Assembly: GCA_934501115.1 (NCBI GenBank)
Contig: CAKSTO010000036.1
Span: 1 to 25,494, forward strand
Length of the DNA: 25,494 nt
Source of the DNA: an uncultured Faecalibacterium sp.
GTDB lineage: Bacteria; Bacillota; Clostridia; Oscillospirales; Ruminococcaceae
Reading direction: 5' to 3'
The position numbers were made by a program, and so were the translations under genes. Each line of letters opens with the position of its first letter. The first letter of the stretch is position 1. The notes beneath the pieces are model-generated. The model ran no database searches. It had not been told where the DNA came from and saw nothing but the letters and a program-made list of their open reading frames with translations. Positions 21,395 to 25,494 of the stretch are shown here, one piece after another.

Positions 21395-21410
21395 TGTTCC
21401 ACATGGAACA
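21395..21410. promoter_or_regulatory. parS-like centromere site (right of origin)
   Basis: TGTTCCACATGGAACA is the exact reverse complement of the site at 17-32. On the minus strand it reads as the start of the MFHVEQ peptide often seen where parS overlaps an open frame. It lies one base beyond the stop codon of the GntR gene, outside coding sequence. Confidence 0.75.
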
Positions 21411-21411
21411 T

Positions 21412-22095
21412 TTATTTTTCGGTCTCCGGCTCAAAATAGTCGGCGTATTCCTCGGTCAGTCTGGAGCCCAGCCGCCGGATGCCGCCGTAGAGATGCCGCT
21501 CTACCAGCGGTTCAAACGCTGCAAGATCACAGCGCTCGATGGCATCCAATAGATTCTGATGGTCTGCGATCACCTCGGCCAGCCCGCCGCTGGTCATGGT
21601 ATCCAGCATCCGGAACCGGCTGTAATCGGCGTGGGCATTCTGCAGGGTGCGCCACAGATACATTTTGTCCATGGCTGCGAACCAGGTTTCGTGCAGGGCG
21701 CGGTCAGCCTCGTACAGCCGGTTGTAATCAGGCTCTTCCGTGGCGGCGAGGGCTGCATAAGTCTCTACCCGTCTGCGGATGAGCGCCCGCTGCTCAGGGG
21801 TGCACTTGGGCACAAAATCCCGCAGGACGCGCGCTTCCACGGCGGTGCGCTCGTAGATCAGCTCATCCACGATGCGGCGGTTCAGCCGGGTGACGGTGGT
21901 GCCCTTGTAGGGCACGATCTTTACCAGCCCGTTTTCCTGCAGCTTCTGCAAAACCACCCGGATCAGGCTCCGGGGTGCACCAAACCGGGTGCACAGCGGA
22001 TTTTCGCTCAGCAGAGAGCCGGGGCGGAGGGTCAGGTCAATGATCTCCCGCTCCAGCACGGCGTAAATTTCAGCATCGGTTCTGTATTGTTCCAT
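21412..22095 (-). CDS. GntR-family transcriptional regulator, FCD (FadR) subfamily
   Basis: A 227-residue regulator. The N-terminal winged helix (about 1-70) includes DAEIYAVLEREIIDLTLRPGSLLSE and the recognition segment FGAPRSLIRVVLQKLQENGLV. The C-terminal all-helical FCD domain has the metal-ligand pattern DRALHETWF, IADHQNLLDAI and VERHLYGGI, so a metal and a carboxylate effector are likely. The ATG at 22093-22095 has AGGTGA 5 bases upstream; an in-frame GTG at 22104 is a less likely start. No metabolic gene partner is adjacent: its target is unknown. It converges on the lipoprotein gene and its stop abuts the right parS. Confidence 0.9.
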   Translation of the reverse strand: MEQYRTDAEIYAVLEREIIDLTLRPGSLLSENPLCTRFGAPRSLIRVVLQKLQENGLVKIVPYKGTTVTRLNRRIVDELIYERTAVEARVLRDFVPKCTPEQRALIRRRVETYAALAATEEPDYNRLYEADRALHETWFAAMDKMYLWRTLQNAHADYSRFRMLDTMTSGGLAEVIADHQNLLDAIERCDLAAFEPLVERHLYGGIRRLGSRLTEEYADYFEPETEK

Positions 22096-22139
22096 ACCTC
22101 TCACCTAATGAAAATGATGTATTTGCGCAAGGCGGTACA

Positions 22140-22829
22140 TCATTCTAAAAACTCTTTCCACGGTGCGGCGTCCGGCAGGGGCAGACTGAACTGCAGAGGC
22201 CTGCCGGTGTCCGGGTGCCGGAACTGCAGGCTGCAGCTCTGCAAAGCAATGTCACCCTTGACCCGGCTGCCGTATTTGCCGTCGCCGGAGAGCGGATGCT
22301 TCCGGGCGGCAAACTGCACCCGGATCTGATGGGTGCGGCCGGTGTGCAGAGTAATGCCCGCAAGGCTCATCTCCCCTGCTGTTTTCAGAATGCGGTATTC
22401 CAGCACGGCTTCCCGCACCCCCTTGCGCGGGCGGCTGACCGGGAATACCCGGCCTTTGCGGCTGTCCTTGAACAGCCAGTCCCGCAGGGTGCCTTCGGCA
22501 GGCAGTGCTTCATCCGGCCTGCCTGCAATGACGGCACGGTACTGCTTGATGAACTGCGGCTCTTCTGCCCTGCCCTCGACCCGGCCGTCCTGCACGGCAT
22601 AGGCGTTCTGGCTCTGGGTGATCTGACGGCTGAGTTCTGCCGCAGCTTTCTGCGTTTTGGCAAACACCATCAGGCCGGAAACGCCGGTGTCCAGCCGGTG
22701 CACCACCCCTACAAAGGCGTCCGGGTCGTTCCACAGCTGCCGCAGCGCAGCGGGCACACCTCCTTCGCTGGTAAGCCCCGCAGGCTTGTCCAGCACTACG
22801 ATGGAGGCATCCTCGTACAGGATGTTCAC
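22140..22829 (-). CDS. RluA-family pseudouridine synthase (GTG start)
   Basis: A 229-residue enzyme converting uridine to pseudouridine in rRNA or tRNA. The catalytic motif HRLDTGVSGLMVFAKT has the nucleophilic Asp47, and LHTGRTHQIRVQFAARKHPLSGDGKYG is the second RluA signature. There is no N-terminal S4 domain, so it resembles the short RluA/TruC-like members; the exact target base cannot be told. It starts with GTG (22827-22829), which overlaps the TGA of the Nudix gene (GTGA), so it is translationally coupled to that gene. Confidence 0.93.
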   Translation of the reverse strand: MNILYEDASIVVLDKPAGLTSEGGVPAALRQLWNDPDAFVGVVHRLDTGVSGLMVFAKTQKAAAELSRQITQSQNAYAVQDGRVEGRAEEPQFIKQYRAVIAGRPDEALPAEGTLRDWLFKDSRKGRVFPVSRPRKGVREAVLEYRILKTAGEMSLAGITLHTGRTHQIRVQFAARKHPLSGDGKYGSRVKGDIALQSCSLQFRHPDTGRPLQFSLPLPDAAPWKEFLE

Positions 22830-23380
22830 AGCCTGCCCTCGGCGATCAGCGCCTTGAGCTTCAGGATGCCGGCAATGGTCTTGCCGTCCCGGATCTCGCC
22901 GCTCATGACCATTTCATAGGCCTTGTCCAGCGGCACGCGATCCGGCGTCAGGAACTCGTCCGCATCCAGATGCATCTGGGTCTTGTGCAGGCCGGTGGCG
23001 ACCCAGGTATAGATGACCTCGGTATCATAGCCCACGGTGGGGTAAAACTCGCCCAGAGAGATGTAGTTGTCGGCGGTCAGGCCGCACTCCTCACCCAGCT
23101 CCCGCTTGGCAGCTTCAAAGGGATCCTCACCCTTTTCCAGCTTACCGGCAGGCAGCTCCCACAGCTCCTGCTGCATGGCGTAGCGGAACTGGCGCACCAT
23201 GCAGATGGTGCCGTCCTCAAAATAGGGCAGGATGCATGCACCGCCGTGGTGATGCACCACCTCGCGGGTGGCGGTCTTGCCGTTTTCCAGCAGGGCGGTG
23301 TCCTTGGTCAGGGTGATGACCCGACCCTCAAAGAGAACCTCGCTGGTAAGCGTCTTTTCGTAATGTGTGGTCTTTTCCAT
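22826..23380 (-). CDS. nudF: Nudix hydrolase, probable ADP-ribose pyrophosphatase
   Basis: A 184-residue enzyme with a perfect Nudix box at 79-101: Gly79, Glu85, then REL at 93-95, EE at 97-98 and G100. The surrounding sequence, VRQFRYAMQQELWELPAGK before the box and a Glu-rich region after it, is typical of ADP-sugar pyrophosphatases (NudF type), which cleave ADP-ribose to AMP and ribose 5-phosphate. No signal peptide; cytoplasmic. It is first in a two-gene operon with the pseudouridine synthase and has its own promoter. Substrate assignment is by family resemblance. Confidence 0.92.
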   Translation of the reverse strand: MEKTTHYEKTLTSEVLFEGRVITLTKDTALLENGKTATREVVHHHGGACILPYFEDGTICMVRQFRYAMQQELWELPAGKLEKGEDPFEAAKRELGEECGLTADNYISLGEFYPTVGYDTEVIYTWVATGLHKTQMHLDADEFLTPDRVPLDKAYEMVMSGEIRDGKTIAGILKLKALIAEGRL

Positions 23381-23425
23381 TGTGTTTCCCCTCTCAGCCC
23401 GGCACAGCGCCGGTTTTCTGCTCTC

Positions 23426-23455
23426 AGTTTACGGCAAAGTGCGGTTTGTTGTCAA
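23426..23455 (-). promoter_or_regulatory. Promoter of the Nudix/pseudouridine synthase operon
   Basis: On the minus strand, perfect -35 TTGACA (23450-23455), 18-base spacer and -10 TAAACT (23426-23431). Repeat copy C begins about 30 bases further upstream, so the repeat would not be in this transcript. Confidence 0.68.
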
Positions 23456-23485
23456 TAAAGAGATGATAAATATGAGAGGGTGGGA

Positions 23486-23903
23486 CGATTTGGAATGCGC
23501 GCCGCGTTTGCTTTGCGCATGATCAGCGGAAAAATTATTTTTATATTTGCAATTCCGAAAAGCCTGCGGGCTTTTCGGAATTGCTTTTTCACAGGAGGAG
23601 GCCGTAGCGGAAAGCGGCATCTGTTGCTGTCGGCCTATGGCCGTCGCGCAGCGACTTCAAATCGGCGGAACACAAAAAATCCTCTAGCGAAGCGGTTTGG
23701 ATTTTTTGTATGGAGCCCAACCGCTTTGGAATTATTAAGGGCGTGCAGCCCTTAATTCGTCAGGGGTAAGTGGAGTCCAGAGGATGAGAGGGGCGCGTCG
23801 AAACGCCCCTCTTGTCCTCTGGCCCAGCGGAGCGTCACCGGCGGTGATGCATTTCACAAAAGCCATCAGACTTCCGTCGCTCGTCCACACTCCACAAGGA
23901 AGC
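23486..23903. repeat. Intergenic structured repeat, copy C (about 418 bp)
   Basis: The most diverged copy, in the same orientation as A and B. Hairpin 0 is at 23495-23520 (ATGCGC and GCGCAT). Hairpin I is at 23549-23584 (arms GCAATTCCGAAAAGCC and GGCTTTTCGGAATTGC, loop TGCG). Then come CGGCC/GGCCG, GTCGC/GCGAC, hairpin IV (23672-23709) and hairpin V (23734-23756, ATTAAGGGC and GCCCTTAAT). A long hairpin with arms CCAGAGGA...AGAGGGGCG and CGCCCCTCT...TCCTCTGG replaces the two smaller ones of A and B. The CCGGCGG box and GGAAGC end are kept. It lies between divergent promoters, outside both predicted transcripts. The rest of the gap, 23904-24091, is A+T-rich with only an imperfect inverted repeat near 23937-23967 and a GCGCTAAA direct repeat (24024, 24043). 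Confidence 0.9.
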
Positions 23904-24091
23904 AAAACTCCCTTCAAAAAGTGTTTGAAAGCACTATCTTTTTCGGAATTTCCTAATTTCCGGAAAAGCAGTCATGACAAACTGCCCCAAAACCGGAAAA
24001 TCCGCACCGCTGCTCACTTTAATGCGCTAAAGACGTACAAAAGCGCTAAAAAATTTTTCTTATTTTTGTTGTGTTTGTTTGCCGGTTTGCG

Positions 24092-24180
24092 TTTACTTTG
24101 CGGGCAGAATTTGCTATTATAGTATACAAGCAATAGTGCCTTTATGGGGTTCTCCGGTCCCATGTGGGGCATATTGCCCC
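24092..24180 (+). promoter_or_regulatory. Promoter and hairpin leader of the pyruvate oxidoreductase gene
   Basis: -35 TTTACT (24092-24097), 17-base spacer and -10 TATTAT (24115-24120). The leader of about 95 bases contains two adjacent hairpins: ATGGG/CCCAT (24144-24163) and GGGGCA/TGCCCC with a 3-base loop (24166-24180). They may stabilise the mRNA or regulate it; no known riboswitch is recognised. Confidence 0.65.
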
Positions 24181-24220
24181 GCGCAAAAGGTACCAAATTC
24201 TGAATAATGGAGGAAGAAAA

Positions 24221-25494
24221 ATGCCTAGAGCAAAGCAAACTATGGATGGCAATACCGCTGCCGCCCATGTAGCGTATGCCTACACGGACGTGGCTGCCAT
24301 CTACCCCATTACCCCGTCTTCTCCGATGGCTGACTCTGTGGACCAGTGGTCCGCAGCCGGCCAGAAGAACATCTTCGGCAATCAGGTCAAGGTCGTCGAG
24401 ATGGAGTCTGAGGCAGGCGCCGCAGGCGCTGTGCACGGCTCTCTGGGTGCAGGTGCTGTTACCACCACCTTCACCGCTTCTCAGGGCCTGCTGCTGATGA
24501 TCCCCAACATGTACAAGATCGCTGCTGAGCAGCTGCCCTGCGTGTTCGATGTTTCTGCACGTACCGTTGCTACCCAGTCCCTGAACATCTTCGGTGATCA
24601 CAGCGACGTTATGGCATGCCGCCAGACCGGCTTTGCAATGCTGGTCGAGAGCAGCGTGCAGGAAGTCATGGATCTGTCCCCTGTCGCACATCTGTGCGCC
24701 ATCGAGGGCAAGGTTCCCTTCCTGAACTTCTTCGATGGCTTCCGTACTTCTCATGAGTACCAGAAGATCGAGAAGTGGGATTACGCCGATCTGAAGGAAA
24801 TGTGCAACATGGAGGCTGTGGAGGAGTTCCGTAAGAAGGCTCTGAACCCCGAGAACCCCAAGATGCGCGGCTCCCACGAGAACGGCGACGTGTTCTTCCA
24901 GCATCGTGAGGCATGCAACAGCGTTTACAACGCTCTGCCGGCTGTTGTTGAGAAGTACATGGCCAAGATCAACGAGAAGCTGGGCACCAACTACGATCTG
25001 TTCAACTACTACGGCGCACCCGATGCTGACCGTGTGATCGTGGCTATGGGCTCCATCTGCGACGTTGCTGATGAGGTCATCGACTACCTGAACGCCAAGG
25101 GCGAGAAGGTCGGTATCGTCAAGGTCCGCCTGTACCGTCCCTGGGTGTCCTCCGCCCTGCTGAAGGTCCTGCCCAAGACCGCCAAGAAGGTGGCTGTGCT
25201 GGATCGCACCAAGGAGCCCGGCTCTCTGGGCGAGCCCCTGTACCTGGATGTTGCCGCTACCCTGCGTGAGGCTGGCCTGAACGATGTCGTTCTGACCGGC
25301 GGCCGTTACGGTCTGGGCAGCAAGGATACCCCGCCGTCCTCCATCTTCGCTCTGTTCAAGGAGCTGGAGAAGGATCAGCCCAAGGAGCGCTTCACTCTGG
25401 GCATCACCGACGACGTGACCTTCCTGTCTCTGCCGGAAGTCAAGCCCGCTCCCATCACCGCAGCTGCTGGCACCAAGGAGTGCAAGTTCTGGGG
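24221..25494 (+). CDS. nifJ: Pyruvate:ferredoxin (flavodoxin) oxidoreductase, N-terminal part, cut by the window edge
   Basis: Only the first 424 codons of what is normally a protein of about 1170-1190 residues. It oxidises pyruvate with CoA to acetyl-CoA and CO2, passing electrons to ferredoxin, a central step in fermenting anaerobes. Domain I begins MDGNTAAAHVAYAYTDVAAIYPITPSSPM, the pyrimidine-binding PFOR signature, followed by EMESEAGAAGAVHG and TFTASQGLLLMIPNMYKIA. Domain II has YGLGSKDTPP near its end. The last visible residues, TKECKFWG, open the gamma-type domain. The ATG has GGAGGAAG about 7 bases upstream. Codon use (CGT, GCT, GGT, CTG) is more strongly biased than in neighbours, typical of a highly expressed gene. 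It has its own promoter and structured leader. Confidence 0.95.
   Translation, partial: MPRAKQTMDGNTAAAHVAYAYTDVAAIYPITPSSPMADSVDQWSAAGQKNIFGNQVKVVEMESEAGAAGAVHGSLGAGAVTTTFTASQGLLLMIPNMYKIAAEQLPCVFDVSARTVATQSLNIFGDHSDVMACRQTGFAMLVESSVQEVMDLSPVAHLCAIEGKVPFLNFFDGFRTSHEYQKIEKWDYADLKEMCNMEAVEEFRKKALNPENPKMRGSHENGDVFFQHREACNSVYNALPAVVEKYMAKINEKLGTNYDLFNYYGAPDADRVIVAMGSICDVADEVIDYLNAKGEKVGIVKVRLYRPWVSSALLKVLPKTAKKVAVLDRTKEPGSLGEPLYLDVAATLREAGLNDVVLTGGRYGLGSKDTPPSSIFALFKELEKDQPKERFTLGITDDVTFLSLPEVKPAPITAAAGTKECKFW

Noticed and set aside
21094..21411. Minus-strand ORF starting MFHVEQ
   Set aside because: It starts in the parS-like site and runs opposite the terminator and lipoprotein gene, with no family similarity; the MFHVEQ start merely reflects translation of parS.
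23904..24091. Gene or RNA in the A+T-rich stretch upstream of the pyruvate oxidoreductase promoter
   Set aside because: No frame with a ribosome site or recognisable domain, and no known RNA signature, only an imperfect inverted repeat and a short direct repeat.
1..25494. CRISPR array, tRNA or rRNA genes, transposase, prophage genes
   Set aside because: I saw no regularly spaced short repeats, no tRNA or rRNA signatures, and no transposase, integrase or phage protein in any frame.

Overview
This window is a chromosomal replication-origin region of a fairly G+C-rich Firmicute (Bacillota). The gene order rpmH-rnpA-yidD-yidC-jag-mnmE-mnmG-(rsmG) on one side and dnaA-dnaN-rlbA-recF-remB-gyrB-gyrA on the other is the classical Firmicutes origin arrangement. 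The base composition, the style of the repeats and the protein sequences suggest an Oscillospiraceae gut anaerobe, most likely Faecalibacterium or a close relative. That assignment is from memory of the families, not from a search.

Layout. Positions 1-8.7 kb are all minus strand: the start of a probable rsmG, a ProX-type tRNA deacylase, mnmG, mnmE, jag, yidC, yidD, rnpA and rpmH. The origin occupies roughly 8.88-10.73 kb in two parts around dnaA. Between dnaA and dnaN lie a run of DnaA-box-like sites and a unwinding module of DnaA-trio type at 10682-10725. Positions 9.1-18.5 kb are plus-strand replication and repair genes ending with gyrA and a clear terminator. Beyond this come a family 2 glycosyltransferase, a Mn2+ (yybP-ykoY) riboswitch controlling mntP, and an A+T-rich orphan lipoprotein gene. 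A minus-strand block follows (GntR/FCD regulator; RluA-type pseudouridine synthase overlapping a Nudix ADP-ribose pyrophosphatase gene). The window ends inside a plus-strand pyruvate:ferredoxin oxidoreductase gene.

How the parts fit. Genes on both sides of the origin are transcribed away from it. Two parS-like 16-mers, exact reverse complements of each other, sit at 17-32 and 21395-21410; their midpoint (about 10713) falls inside the DnaA-trio element. YidC/YidD/Jag serve membrane insertion and RNA binding, MnmE/MnmG modify tRNA wobble uridines, ProX edits mischarged tRNA, and RnpA processes tRNA precursors, so the left arm is a translation and membrane-biogenesis block.

The most unusual content is non-coding. 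Three copies of a 420-450 bp intergenic element (2720-3163, 7186-7638, 23486-23903) share a chain of hairpins whose stems change by compensatory substitutions between copies, plus a block of 68 bp identical in two copies and nearly so in the third. I do not recognise it as a described RNA or mobile element. A second, 125 bp palindromic element (685-809) has a half-copy that serves as the mntP terminator.
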